Of a DNA stretch of 64,000 nucleotides, positions 44,657-53,186 are shown in pieces. Under the pieces are notes generated by a model. The model made no database searches and was not told where the DNA came from. It worked only from the letters and a program-made list of their open reading frames with translations. This DNA is from Anaeromassilibacillus sp. An250 (GTDB taxonomy: Bacteria; Bacillota; Clostridia; Oscillospirales; Acutalibacteraceae), in NCBI RefSeq assembly GCF_002159845.1, contig NZ_NFJK01000008.1, positions 94,491 to 158,490 of the forward strand. Direction: 5' to 3'. Numbering within the stretch: the first letter of the stretch is position 1; each line of letters starts with the position of its first letter. The position numbers and the translations under genes are program-made.

Positions 44657-45256
44657 ATGAATTTCCAAAATGCCGCGTTTGAGTCCGCGTCGGGCCGCGT
44701 GGAACAGCTCCCCCCCTCCAGCGTGCCGGAGATTGTGTTCTCCGGCCGCTCCAATGTGGGGAAAAGCTCGTTGATCAATAAATTGCTGAACCGCAAATCG
44801 CTGGCACGTGTCAGCGCGAAGCCGGGGAAGACAGGGACGGTCAATTTTTACCGCCTTCCAGAGTGCCGCCTGGTGGATCTGCCGGGTTACGGGTATGCGA
44901 AGGTTTCCGCCTCGGAAAAGCTGCGTTGGGCGGAGCTGGTGGAAGGATACTTAAATGCGGGCCGGAATATCCGGCTGGTGGTGCAGATCGTGGATTTTCG
45001 CCACATGCCCACCCAGGACGACCTGCATATGATCGACTTTTTGGTGCAGGCAGGCTTGCCGTTTTTGATCGCTGCAACAAAAAGTGACAAGCTCAACAAG
45101 ACGCAGCGTACACAGCAGCTTGACGCCTATTGCACGCTGTTTGAAGAGTTGCCGGACACGCTCCTCATCCCCTTTTCCGCGGTAAACGGGGAGGGTGTTG
45201 AGGAGATACGCAGACAAATCGAATTGGTCTGCATGGGTTCTGTGCAGGATTCCTAA
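44657..45256 (+). CDS. ysxC: Ribosome biogenesis GTPase YsxC/EngB
   Basis: A 199-residue small GTPase: G1 GRSNVGKSS, G3 DLPGYGYAK, G4 TKSDK. It acts in 50S assembly. ATG 44657 follows AAAGGGGAAAT. It follows lon as in Bacillus and many clostridia. Confidence 0.96.
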   Translation: MNFQNAAFESASGRVEQLPPSSVPEIVFSGRSNVGKSSLINKLLNRKSLARVSAKPGKTGTVNFYRLPECRLVDLPGYGYAKVSASEKLRWAELVEGYLNAGRNIRLVVQIVDFRHMPTQDDLHMIDFLVQAGLPFLIAATKSDKLNKTQRTQQLDAYCTLFEELPDTLLIPFSAVNGEGVEEIRRQIELVCMGSVQDS

Positions 45257-45459
45257 AAAATAGATTATTTTAATTGCTTCTCTAGGAAATATGTCGTTTG
45301 CCCCTTTACTTTTTTACTTTTATGTGCTAAAATTTTATCTTACTATAGTAGTTTCATAAATCGGAATTTACATCGCTTTTGTGAAAACGGGAGCGGCTTA
45401 TTTTCGATGGGGTCCCTTGTCCGTGGGATTGCTATAAATATAATAGGGAAGTGATCTTT

Positions 45460-45777
45460 TTGAACTCCAAGATCAAAGATGAGAGTGTTGATTTCCTGTT
45501 TCAGGCGATTCTTTCCTTGAAAACAGTGGATGAATGCTACAATTTTTTTGAGGACCTTTGCACAGTGCCGGAGATCAAGGCAATGTCCCAGCGCCTGTTG
45601 GTGGCTCATATGTTGAGCACCAAGCGCGTCTACAGCGATATAGTGGCGGAGACGGGCGCCTCGACAGCGACCATCAGCCGCGTCAACCGCTCCCTCAACT
45701 ACGGTTGCGACGGCTATGCCTTAGTCTTTGGACGTTTGGACGCAAAAAATGGGGAACATAAGGAAGAGGACAAATGA
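45460..45777 (+). CDS. TrpR-like protein YerC/YecD
   Basis: A 105-residue helical protein of the Trp-repressor superfamily: LFQAILSLKTVDECYNFFED, then the helix-turn-helix ETGASTATISRVNRSLNYG, as in Bacillus YerC. It is probably a DNA-binding regulator; its ligand is unknown. TTG 45460 follows AGGGAAG; a GTG at 45451 is also in frame. Overlaps the next gene by four bases. Confidence 0.88.
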   Translation: MNSKIKDESVDFLFQAILSLKTVDECYNFFEDLCTVPEIKAMSQRLLVAHMLSTKRVYSDIVAETGASTATISRVNRSLNYGCDGYALVFGRLDAKNGEHKEEDK

Positions 45778-46517
45778 GTTACGCTTCCTTTGCACAGTAC
45801 TACGACAGTTTGACACATAATGTGGAGTATGCGCGGCGGGCAGATTATCTCTGTACATTGCTTGCGCATCTGGGCCATGCGCCCGGTTTGACGCTCGACC
45901 TCGCTTGCGGGACCGGTAGCTTGACGGTGGAATTGGCAAAGCGGGGAATGGACATTTATGGAATCGACGGGTCTGCGGATATGCTTTCGGTTGCACGCCA
46001 AAAGGCGGCGGAGAGCGGCCTGGACCTGTTGTTTCTATGTCAAAAAATGCAAAAGCTCGATCTTTACGGCACAGTGGATACGGTGATCTGCGCCTTGGAC
46101 AGCATCAACCATTTGACGCTGGAAAAGGATGTACAGACCGCCTTTGACCGTGTGTCCCTGTTTATGAATCCCGGCGGCTGGTTTCTCTTCGACGTCAATA
46201 CGGTGTATAAGCATCGTCATGTATTGGCCGATAACATCTTTTTGTATGATACCGACGAGGTCTACTGTATTTGGCAAAACCATTATGAGGAGAAGAACGA
46301 CCGCGTTGGCATCCAGCTGGATTTCTTCGGCCGGGAGGGGAACCTGTACCATAGAAGTGGGGAACACTTCTATGAGCGCGCCTATCCGCAGGAACAGCTT
46401 CTTCACATGCTGAATCAAGCGGGGTTTGACGTGGTGTACCGCTTTGCGGATCTCAGCTTGGAAGAGCCGGGCGAACAGGAAGAGCGTGTGGTATTTGCCG
46501 CGCGCAAAAAGAAATAG
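45774..46517 (+). CDS. Class I SAM-dependent methyltransferase
   Basis: A 247-residue methyltransferase: motif I LDLACGTGSLTVELA and post-I GIDGSADML bind SAM, followed by DTVICALDSINHL. N terminus MSYASFAQYYDSLT is common to a small-molecule methyltransferase group. Substrate unknown. Overlaps yerC by four bases (ATGA) and precedes hslO by 15 bases. Confidence 0.88.
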   Translation: MSYASFAQYYDSLTHNVEYARRADYLCTLLAHLGHAPGLTLDLACGTGSLTVELAKRGMDIYGIDGSADMLSVARQKAAESGLDLLFLCQKMQKLDLYGTVDTVICALDSINHLTLEKDVQTAFDRVSLFMNPGGWFLFDVNTVYKHRHVLADNIFLYDTDEVYCIWQNHYEEKNDRVGIQLDFFGREGNLYHRSGEHFYERAYPQEQLLHMLNQAGFDVVYRFADLSLEEPGEQEERVVFAARKKK

Positions 46518-46532
46518 GATGGTTTCGATTGT

Positions 46533-47420
46533 ATGGATAGACTGATCAGATGTATCACATCGAATGGGGCAATTATGGCCTCGGCGGTGGACTCCACCGT
46601 TTTAGTTGCAACGGCACAGCAGGTGCATAACACCAGCCCTGTGGCGACTGCCGCACTTGGCCGCCTGTTGACGGGCGCATCCATCATGGGGGCGATGCTC
46701 AAAAAGGAGGACGCCTCCCTGACCTTAAAGATCAATGGTGGCGGCCCGCTGGGGTCGGTTGTGGCAATTGCGGATAGCCACGGAAATTGCCGTGGATGGG
46801 TGGAGCATCCTGAGGTGGACCTTCCACTCAAGCCGAATGGAAAGCTGGATGTGGGCGCCGCTGTGGGGCAGGATGGACTGCTGGGCGTGCTGCGCGATTT
46901 TGGTTCCGGGCAGCCTTATATCGGCCAGGTGGAGATCGTCTCCGGCGAGATTGCGGAGGATATTACGAACTACTATGCGACCAGCGAACAGATCCCGACT
47001 GTGTGTGCTCTGGGGGTGCTGGTGGACAAGGCCGATCACAAGCTATTGCTGGCGGGCGGTATGCTGGTGCAGGTGCTCCCCGGTGCGACAGATGCGGATA
47101 TCACCCAATTGGAGCAGAATGTGGCGGTGTTGGAACCGGTGACCACCATGCTCGCGAAGGGGATGACCATCGAAGACATGTGCAGGGCGGTCCTCCAGGG
47201 CTTTGAGATGGAGATCCTTGACGAATCTCCCGTGGCCTATGCCTGTAATTGCAGCAAGGAACGCGTGGAGAACGCGCTGGCGACGCTCCGCCCAGAGGAG
47301 ATCCGCACTTTGGCCTTGGAAGACGGATTTATGGAGGCCAAGTGCCAATACTGCAACCGCGCCTATCGCTTTTCTCAAGAGGAATTGGATAAACTTGCGG
47401 ACAGTGTGGCGAAGAAATAA
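46533..47420 (+). CDS. hslO: Redox-regulated chaperone Hsp33
   Basis: A 295-residue holdase. The C-terminal redox switch with four zinc-binding cysteines is visible as CNCSKERV and CQYCNRAY; the N terminus MDRLIRCITSNGAIMASAVD is typical. Under oxidative stress the cysteines form disulphides and the chaperone is activated. No terminator is obvious before the tRNA promoter. Confidence 0.96.
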   Translation: MDRLIRCITSNGAIMASAVDSTVLVATAQQVHNTSPVATAALGRLLTGASIMGAMLKKEDASLTLKINGGGPLGSVVAIADSHGNCRGWVEHPEVDLPLKPNGKLDVGAAVGQDGLLGVLRDFGSGQPYIGQVEIVSGEIAEDITNYYATSEQIPTVCALGVLVDKADHKLLLAGGMLVQVLPGATDADITQLEQNVAVLEPVTTMLAKGMTIEDMCRAVLQGFEMEILDESPVAYACNCSKERVENALATLRPEEIRTLALEDGFMEAKCQYCNRAYRFSQEELDKLADSVAKK

Positions 47421-47523
47421 GGGATTCTGTAATTGCGTTTTATGGGAAAATAGCCGCCTTGCGGAGGCTTATAGCGGCATGGCGGCATCCCGAAAAAAAC
47501 TAGAAAAAATTTGAAAAAAGGTA

Positions 47524-47552
47524 TTGACTTTTGCAGGCTCTTATAGTATTAT
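47524..47552 (+). promoter_or_regulatory. Promoter of the five-tRNA operon
   Basis: TTGACT (47524-47529), 17 bases, TATTAT (47547-47552), 36 bases upstream of the first tRNA. Confidence 0.75.
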
Positions 47553-47587
47553 ATAACACGTCGCTGATGAACAGCAGCGAACGAGAA

Positions 47588-47664
47588 GGGGGTATAGCTC
47601 AGCTGGTTAGAGCACCTGCCTTACAAGCAGGGGGTCATAGGTTCGAGTCCTATTGTCCCCACCA
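47588..47664 (+). tRNA. tRNA-Val (TAC)
   Basis: A 77-base cloverleaf: acceptor GGGGGTA pairs with TGTCCCC, anticodon stem CCTGC/GCAGG around loop CTTACAA, GTTCGAGTCC T arm, encoded CCA. Confidence 0.95.
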
Positions 47665-47670
47665 ATATCC

Positions 47671-47747
47671 GGCTCGGTAGTTCAGCTGGTTAGAACGCTA
47701 GCCTGTCACGCTAGAGGTCGACGGTTCGATCCCGTTCCGAGTCGCCA
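47671..47747 (+). tRNA. tRNA-Asp (GTC)
   Basis: A 77-base cloverleaf: acceptor GGCTCGG with CCGAGTC, anticodon loop with GTC (CCTGTCACG), GGTTCGATCC T arm, encoded CCA. Confidence 0.95.
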
Positions 47748-47752
47748 TATTT

Positions 47753-47828
47753 GCCTCTGTAGCTCAGTTGGTAGAGCAGGGGACTGAAAATCCCCGTGTC
47801 GATGGTTCGATTCCGTCCGGAGGCACCA
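47753..47828 (+). tRNA. tRNA-Phe (GAA)
   Basis: A 76-base cloverleaf: acceptor GCCTCTG with CGGAGGC, anticodon stem GGGGA/TCCCC around CTGAAAA, encoded CCA. Confidence 0.95.
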
Positions 47829-47833
47829 TTTAT

Positions 47834-47909
47834 GCGAACGTAGCTCATCTGGTAGAGCGCCACCTTGCCAAGGTGGAGGTAGCGAGTTCGAGCCTCGTCG
47901 TTCGCTCCA
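47834..47909 (+). tRNA. tRNA-Gly (GCC)
   Basis: A 76-base cloverleaf: acceptor GCGAACG with CGTTCGC, anticodon stem CCACC/GGTGG around TTGCCAA, encoded CCA. Confidence 0.95.
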
Positions 47910-47916
47910 ACTTTTT

Positions 47917-47991
47917 GGCGTCATAGCCAAGTGGTAAGGCATGGGTCTGCAAAACCCTGATTCCCCAGTTCAAATCTGGGTGACGCCTCCA
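47917..47991 (+). tRNA. tRNA-Cys (GCA)
   Basis: A 75-base cloverleaf: acceptor GGCGTCA with TGACGCC, anticodon loop CTGCAAA, AGTTCAAATCT T arm, encoded CCA. Confidence 0.95.
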
Positions 47992-47999
47992 AAAGTTTT

Positions 48000-48033
48000 A
48001 TCCCTGCACCAGGTTGGTTGCAGGGATTTTTTG
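48000..48033 (+). terminator. Terminator of the five-tRNA operon
   Basis: TCCCTGCA pairs with TGCAGGGA across a 10-base loop, followed by six T residues; 9 bases after tRNA-Cys. Confidence 0.9.
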
Positions 48034-48118
48034 TTTATTTTTAATTGTTTCTATGTCATGCAATACAGAAGAACTATCGCTATTTTACAAAAAAATTAAA
48101 AATAATTGCGGAAAATGA

Positions 48119-48147
48119 TTGACAAAGCGGTTGAAATACAGTATAAT
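48119..48147 (+). promoter_or_regulatory. Promoter of the two tRNA-Ser genes
   Basis: TTGACA (48119-48124), 17 bases, TATAAT (48142-48147): full consensus, 23 bases before the first tRNA-Ser. Confidence 0.9.
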
Positions 48148-48170
48148 AATTTTCGTTGCAAACGAGACTC

Positions 48171-48259
48171 GGAGAGGTGTCCGAGTGGTTTAAGGAGCTG
48201 GTCTTGAAAACCAGTGACCTCGCAAGGGGCCAAGAGTTCGAATCTCTTCCTCTCCGCCA
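48171..48259 (+). tRNA. tRNA-Ser (TGA)
   Basis: An 89-base class II tRNA: acceptor GGAGAGG with CCTCTCC, anticodon loop CTTGAAA, long variable arm (GACCTCGCAAGGGGCC), encoded CCA. Confidence 0.95.
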
Positions 48260-48300
48260 CATTTCTCTCAAGTCACATATTTTTTGAAATTCACCAACAT

Positions 48301-48390
48301 GGAGAAGTACCCAAGTGGTGAAGGGGCTCCCCTGCTAAGGGAGTAGGTCGGGTAACCGGCGCGAGGGTTCAAATCCCTCCTTCTCCGCCA
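48301..48390 (+). tRNA. tRNA-Ser (GCT)
   Basis: A 90-base class II tRNA: acceptor GGAGAAG with CTTCTCC, anticodon loop CTGCTAA, long variable arm (GGTCGGGTAACCGGC), encoded CCA. Confidence 0.95.
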
Positions 48391-48391
48391 G

Positions 48392-48433
48392 ACTGAGTCT
48401 GGACGCAATTCGCGTTCCGGACTCAGTTTTTTT
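48392..48433 (+). terminator. Terminator after the tRNA-Ser genes
   Basis: ACTGAGTC-TGGACGC pairs with GCGTTCCGGACTCAGT around AATTC, followed by seven T residues, immediately after the CCA of tRNA-Ser (GCT). Confidence 0.92.
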
Positions 48434-48589
48434 GTTAAGCTTTCTTCTCGCGCTTTGGGTGGGAATCTATTTTGTAACAGACAGCCAGACCTACGGTCAG
48501 AATTCGCGACCGCGTTTTTTTAAACTTTAAAGCTTTATGCCCGTGCTTGTAGCGGATATCTATTTCGTAATGGTCAGATAGAATCGATT

Positions 48590-48629
48590 ACCGCATGAAT
48601 GCTGAAAATCCAGTGTCCATGCGGTTTTT
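48590..48629 (+). terminator. Orphan terminator-like hairpin
   Basis: ACCGCATG (48590-48597) pairs with CATGCGGT (48618-48625), followed by TTTTTC. No gene ends nearby on either strand; it may belong to a lost transcript. Confidence 0.5.
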
Positions 48630-48891
48630 CTTTGTTTTGCGGTGTTGAAATTAGGCAATTAAGTTTGTTATCCATAGGTAAAGAACATGAGATTTCAAAT
48701 AAAATGAACACGGAATTTACTTTTTAAGAAGGCGATCAAAATCGTTGTTGGCCTCTTTTTTCGCTTTTGAGGATGACGGCCTTAATTTGTTGCAGTTTGC
48801 TACAGCTTCAGGATATAGATTGGGACATATGGTTCTTAGAAAATCAGAAGGGCTATTTCCCTTATCTACTCATTTATGCTATAATAAAACT

Positions 48892-49104
48892 CAATCCAGC
48901 CCTGTCTATTCCATACCGGCTAATAACAATGAGGTTTGTATGACCAACCTGCATAAATATGGCTCTAGCAAGTGCCTGAGCTACGATAGGCAAGGACTAC
49001 AGAATTGCGAGACCACAGCCGTAAGGGTGTGCTACTTTTTTGCGGCCTTTTTCTAGCCCTGCGTCTCTCCGTCATAAAGACAGACAGGCGCAGGGTGCTT
49101 TTTT
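48892..49104 (+). ncRNA. Candidate structured RNA or leader with terminator
   Basis: An extended -10 (TGC-TATAAT, 48877-48885) predicts a start near 48892. The following 210 bases have no good ORF but several stems: AGGTT/AACCT (48932-48950), TGCCT/AGGCA (48973-48992), CACAGCC-GTAA-GGGTGTG with a GNRA-type loop and one mismatch (49014-49031), and a final hairpin AGCCCTGCG / CGCAGGG ending in TTTTTT (49055-49104). A GGAGGTAA site and ATG follow at 49109-49123, the layout of a riboswitch-like leader ahead of a gene, but that gene is now broken. No known riboswitch class was recognised. Confidence 0.45.
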
Positions 49105-49836
49105 GTCCGGAGGTAACGCCATGTCACAGAATGATATTTCCCTGAGCTCCGGGAGATGTTGGAGACAGGTTCGTGGAGAACCGGTTGGATACGAATGATC
49201 CAAGCGGGGCCAGTCATTGGCTATGCAGGGAGATGATAAGGTTCTGGAACCCCCTGCTGACGTTAGAGAGAAATCCCGACAGTGATGGAAAACTATATGT
49301 GAACCGGTCGGTTTATTCCCAATCGGTTGGAACGTTGATAAAGAAGGTCGCTGCATACAACATTTAGAAGGCTACAGTGATAGACGGCATGGAAGGTACC
49401 CTTATAGACGATAAGGTTCTAGGGGACGAATGCTAAACCAGACGGTGAGCCTCTTCTATGGAAAATGGATAGGACGAGAGATGGAGGCCGTAGATATTGA
49501 GAATAAGAGCACCAGGACCCGTGCCCAGAATGTGGCCAAAGAACGGTTGCCGACTGCGGGACCTAGGAAGAGATAATGCGGAAATTTGCGGCGAAGGAAC
49601 TCACTGGTCAGGAAGAGGATCGCGCACAGCTGCTGGGCTGGCTGATGGTTCAGGGTAGCATGTTCGGTGAATGCGACCTGGTGACCCAGAGCTATTATTG
49701 GCGCAGCGGTTGGGCCAAGATCCGGAAAAGTCCGCCCGCGGACCAAAGTGGAACTTGTGAAGCGCAGGCGTTGAAACTGGAAGGGCTGTGCAGAAGAAGC
49801 GTGTAGGATCTCATAGATAAACTTGGAGGATTAACC
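49105..49836. other. Decayed stretch between the RNA candidate and kptA
   Basis: A ribosome site and ATG at 49109-49123 (MSQNDISLSSGRC) open a frame that stops soon; pieces in other frames follow, e.g. ENRLDTNDPSGASHWLCREM near 49176 and MRKFAAKELTGQEEDRAQLL at 49576-49806. The fragments look like one or two former genes broken by frameshifts. None was recognised. Confidence 0.4.
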
Positions 49837-50391
49837 ATGAAAAAACCTGTATTGGATCTCACTAGGATCAGCAAATATATGAGTTTAATTTTACGGCATA
49901 AACCGGAGGCCATCGGGATTGAATTGGATGCACACGGCTGGGCAAATGTAGACGCACTTCTAGCGGGCATCGGCAGGAAGTACGCCATTGACCGGGGCGT
50001 TCTAGAGGAAATCGTGAGGACGGATGGAAAGCAGCGGTATTCCTTTAATGCAGACAGGACAATGATCCGTGCGAATCAGGGCCATTCTATCCCGGTGGAT
50101 GTGGAGCTTCCCACAGCCGAACCGCCGGAAACACTGTTCCACGGGACTGCTGAACGGTTTGCTGCTTCCATCGAGGCACAGGGGCTGCGCCCAAAGAGCC
50201 GCTTGTATGTGCATCTCTCCAGCAATGCGGAAACAGCGGAAGCGGTGGGCCGCCGGCATGGGGAGCCGGTCATCTACCAGGTGGAGGCCGGAAAAATGCA
50301 CCGGGATGGGTATATCTTTTACTTGTCTGCCAATGGCGTGTGGATGACGAAAACGGTTCCAGTTCCATATCTGAGAAGATTAGAGAGGTGA
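49837..50391 (+). CDS. kptA: RNA 2'-phosphotransferase KptA/Tpt1
   Basis: A 184-residue Tpt1-family enzyme that removes a 2'-phosphate from RNA by transferring it to NAD+. Seen: LTRISKYMSLILRHKPE with the catalytic R20-H21, RANQGHS near residue 78-84, and LFHGT and YVHLSSN in the NAD-binding half. The length is normal. ATG 49837 follows CTTGGAGG. In yeast the substrate is the splice junction left by tRNA ligase; bacterial roles are unclear. An RtcB gene lies 1 kb downstream. Confidence 0.93.
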   Translation: MKKPVLDLTRISKYMSLILRHKPEAIGIELDAHGWANVDALLAGIGRKYAIDRGVLEEIVRTDGKQRYSFNADRTMIRANQGHSIPVDVELPTAEPPETLFHGTAERFAASIEAQGLRPKSRLYVHLSSNAETAEAVGRRHGEPVIYQVEAGKMHRDGYIFYLSANGVWMTKTVPVPYLRRLER

Positions 50392-50398
50392 ACACCCT

Positions 50399-50581
50399 AT
50401 GCATAGCTTATGGCAATGGGATGCAACCGTTGGAATGCACGCCCTTTTTTCGCCAGATTTTCCGCATCGCTATGATGATATGGCTCGCAACAGGGTGATA
50501 AATCACGCCTACAATTTGGCCTCCTATATTCTGGAGAATAACAACCCCATCCAGGACAGGGCAAAACGGGAGATGGTGTAA
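50399..50581 (+). CDS. Short unrecognised ORF after kptA
   Basis: A 60-residue frame starting 8 bases after the kptA stop with a GAGAGGTGA site: MHSLWQWDATVGMHALFSPD ... NHAYNLASYILENNNP. It could be a small gene or the front of a gene truncated by decay, since the next 700 bases hold no long frame. No family recognised. Confidence 0.35.
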   Translation: MHSLWQWDATVGMHALFSPDFPHRYDDMARNRVINHAYNLASYILENNNPIQDRAKREMV

Positions 50582-51350
50582 TAAACGGACGGATGGGCCG
50601 AGACATTCAATGGAAATGCCCGTACGAAAACGCCTTGGTCTAGTTGCCCCGTGAGGTGCTGGATGTTTGCATGGGCGAATATGCGTCCGGGGAAAGATCT
50701 TAAAATCATGTTAAGGATGTAGATATCGCGAAAGACGGGGATAGTCCAGTATCCCAGTAGGCGGATCATTCCATTGTACAATAACCGGCGCCACGGTTTC
50801 CTGGTGGAGGCAGGTGCCCACCTTTCTTTTATTGTTCAAAAAAGGCTGCAAGGGACGGAACCTGGTGAACAAGGCGTAATGGAAAAGAGGCGAGAGTTTG
50901 GATTTCCTATCCATCTGGACATATGAGGATCAGCGTAGAGGAGAAAATGGCCATCGTCCGGTGGCAGCGATTACTGTGCCACAAAGGCGCTGGTTTATTT
51001 GATGGATTCCCTAGGCAAAAAGTTGCTGGATGGCGTTCCGGCGAAGTCTAGACGATCGCGTACGATTGTGAGGAAGAATGGAGCGCTAGACGCGCGCCTT
51101 GACATGCCCCGGAGAAGGAATGCTTTTGGCCATATCCTGTTGGGCGGGAAGATAGCGGCAGAACTGTGGACAGCTTTTCAGGAAAAGGCCCTTTCGCCCC
51201 TGGATCTAGGCAGGGGAGCGGCCCACGAAGATGGTAGGGAGAAGTTTGGCGGCTGTTCTCTTCCATTTGAAATAAATGCAGAGTGATATAAATTGCTGTA
51301 TGAGAATATGATGAGTTATTGACCCAGAGGAAAACAATAGAGAGGAAATT
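50582..51350. other. Non-coding or decayed stretch between kptA and rtcB
   Basis: About 770 bases without a recognisable gene. The longest frame (95 codons, 50999-51286) has no domain or ribosome site. The stretch probably contains remnants of genes and the rtcB promoter. A ribosome site AGAGAGGAAATT immediately precedes rtcB. Confidence 0.5.
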
Positions 51351-52559
51351 ATGATTCAAATTAAAGGGAAATACAACGAGGCAAAAATTTTTACAGATAT
51401 AGTGGACAGCACATCTATCGCTCAAGTGCAAGAGTTGTGCAACCAGGAATTCACAGCGGGCAGCCGTATCCGTCTGATGCCAGATATTCACGCAGGGGCA
51501 GGCTGTACGATTGGCACCACGATGACTATTGCCGACAAGGTCGTTCCAAATCTGGTGGGAGTGGACATCGGATGCGGTATGGAGACCACCCGGATTCGGG
51601 AGGATCACATCGAGCTACAAAAGCTGGACAAGTTGATCTATGAGAAAATCCCCTCCGGCTTCTCCATCCGAGACAAGGCGCACCGCTACCTTAGCCAGAT
51701 CGATTTGGGTGAGTTATACTGTATCCAGCATGTGGACCGCCTTCGGGCAGAAAAAAGCATCGGTACTTTAGGGGGCGGCAACCATTTTATTGAGGTGGAT
51801 AAGGATGATGCAGGGAACCTCTATCTGGTGGTTCATTCTGGTAGCCGCCACTTGGGGGTGGAGGTGGCTAGTTACTATCAGGAAGCGGGCTACAAGATCC
51901 TCAACCGCACCGACGACGCCTCCATCGAGGCTCTCATCGCGCAGATGAAGGCGGAAGGCCGGGGAAAAGAGATCCAAAAAGAGCTGAAGAAGCGAAAAAA
52001 TCTTAAACAGACCAATATCCCCAAAGCACTGGCGTATGTATCGGGAGAACTCTTTGACCAGTATATCCATGACATGAAGATCGTCCAACAGTTCGCCATG
52101 CTCAACCGACAGGCTATGGTGGACGAGATTGTAAAAGGCATGAAGCTCCATGTGGAGGAACAATTCACCACCATCCACAATTACATCGACACCGAGAACA
52201 TGATTCTGCGGAAAGGGGCTGTTTCCGCCAAAGCGGGCGAACAGCTGCTAATCCCTATCAACATGCGGGACGGGAGCCTCCTTTGCGTGGGAAAGGGGAA
52301 CGAGGACTGGAACTGCTCGGCCCCCCACGGTGCAGGACGGCTCATGAGCCGGGCGATGGCCAAGCAGTCTTTTACCGTGTCTGCATTCAAAAAACAGATG
52401 GCAGAGATCTATACCACCTCGGTGAGTAAAGCCACTTTAGATGAATGCCCTATGGCCTATAAGGGAATGGAGGATATTCTGGGAAACATCGGCCCCACAG
52501 CGGAGGTGACGAAAATCATCCGGCCTATTTATAACTTTAAGGCCGGGGATGAGGATTAA
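51351..52559 (+). CDS. rtcB: RNA-splicing ligase RtcB
   Basis: A 402-residue RtcB joining RNA 2',3'-cyclic phosphate (or 3'-phosphate) to 5'-OH ends with GTP and Mn. Seen: GVDIGCGM with metal ligand C75, GGGNHFIEVD, HSGSRHLG, and the guanylate-accepting histidine H326 in PHGAGR. It is shorter than archaeal RtcB and intein-free. In other genomes RtcB occurs with archease or RtcA; neither is present here. It is 960 bases after kptA on the same strand. Confidence 0.95.
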   Translation: MIQIKGKYNEAKIFTDIVDSTSIAQVQELCNQEFTAGSRIRLMPDIHAGAGCTIGTTMTIADKVVPNLVGVDIGCGMETTRIREDHIELQKLDKLIYEKIPSGFSIRDKAHRYLSQIDLGELYCIQHVDRLRAEKSIGTLGGGNHFIEVDKDDAGNLYLVVHSGSRHLGVEVASYYQEAGYKILNRTDDASIEALIAQMKAEGRGKEIQKELKKRKNLKQTNIPKALAYVSGELFDQYIHDMKIVQQFAMLNRQAMVDEIVKGMKLHVEEQFTTIHNYIDTENMILRKGAVSAKAGEQLLIPINMRDGSLLCVGKGNEDWNCSAPHGAGRLMSRAMAKQSFTVSAFKKQMAEIYTTSVSKATLDECPMAYKGMEDILGNIGPTAEVTKIIRPIYNFKAGDED

Positions 52560-52999
52560 TGGATAAAGAAGAAGGAAGGGAAGATATCATAGGACTTGAC
52601 ATCTGTGCGGGTACCCTAACTCGGTGTTACGCACACAACTGGAAAACCGTTACTAAGCAGTGGGCAGAGGGAAATGGATATACCTTTCACAAGATCACAC
52701 CAAATGGGGAATAGATTGACAATAAAGAAAAGGCGTCTCTGGCAGAGATTCAGAAAGGAGTGACGGACTGGAGCAAACAGCTCCTGGTTGCCCTTGCGCA
52801 ACCGGTGCAAGCGCCCTACGTCCACTGGAAAGAGAGGCAATCAACCACCCGACTATACCGACAAACCGGGCTGGACGCCTCTGGCGCTATGTTAGAAGAG
52901 CACAAGTCCCATCCTGTTGAACGATTCGTTGTTTCCCTGTGTTTTAAGCAGACCGCTATTTTGTGTGATAGCCTGGGGGGAATGCTGTTTTTTGCCTAA
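52559..52999 (+). pseudogene. ORF after rtcB interrupted by an in-frame TAG
   Basis: ATG 52559 overlaps the rtcB stop (TAATG), as in coupled genes. The frame reads MDKEEGREDIIGLDICAGTL, meets TAG at 52712, then continues open (IDNKEKASLAEIQKGVTDWS) to a stop at 52999, 11 bases before a terminator. About 146 codons in all. The overlap and the terminator position suggest a former third gene. No family was recognised; it could also be chance. Confidence 0.35.
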
Positions 53000-53009
53000 C
53001 AAAAAGGAA

Positions 53010-53046
53010 CAGGCGCCCCAGCCTTCTAACTGGGGTGCCTGTTTTG
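53010..53046 (+). terminator. Terminator of the rtcB transcript
   Basis: CAGGCGCCCCAG (53010-53021) pairs with CTGGGGTGCCTG (53030-53041, one G-T pair) and is followed by TTTT. Confidence 0.85.
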
Positions 53047-53186
53047 TCAGTTGTGAATAAATTTTATGAAGTTAGGGATTCCACCCACGCTTTGCCGTTC
53101 TCTGTGCCTATTTTGCCTTGTTCCAAAAACAGCATATCGCAAAGAAAGATGTTCATTGACCACTTTGCCCGCTATAGAGTGACAGC

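Noticed and set aside
47706..48271. Short minus-strand frames over the tRNA genes (GRDSNS-type peptides)
   Set aside because: Well-known artefact of translating tRNA genes antisense.
48745..49056. 103-codon plus-strand frame
   Set aside because: Runs through the predicted promoter and structured RNA, has no ribosome site and ends in Phe-rich translation of a T-run.
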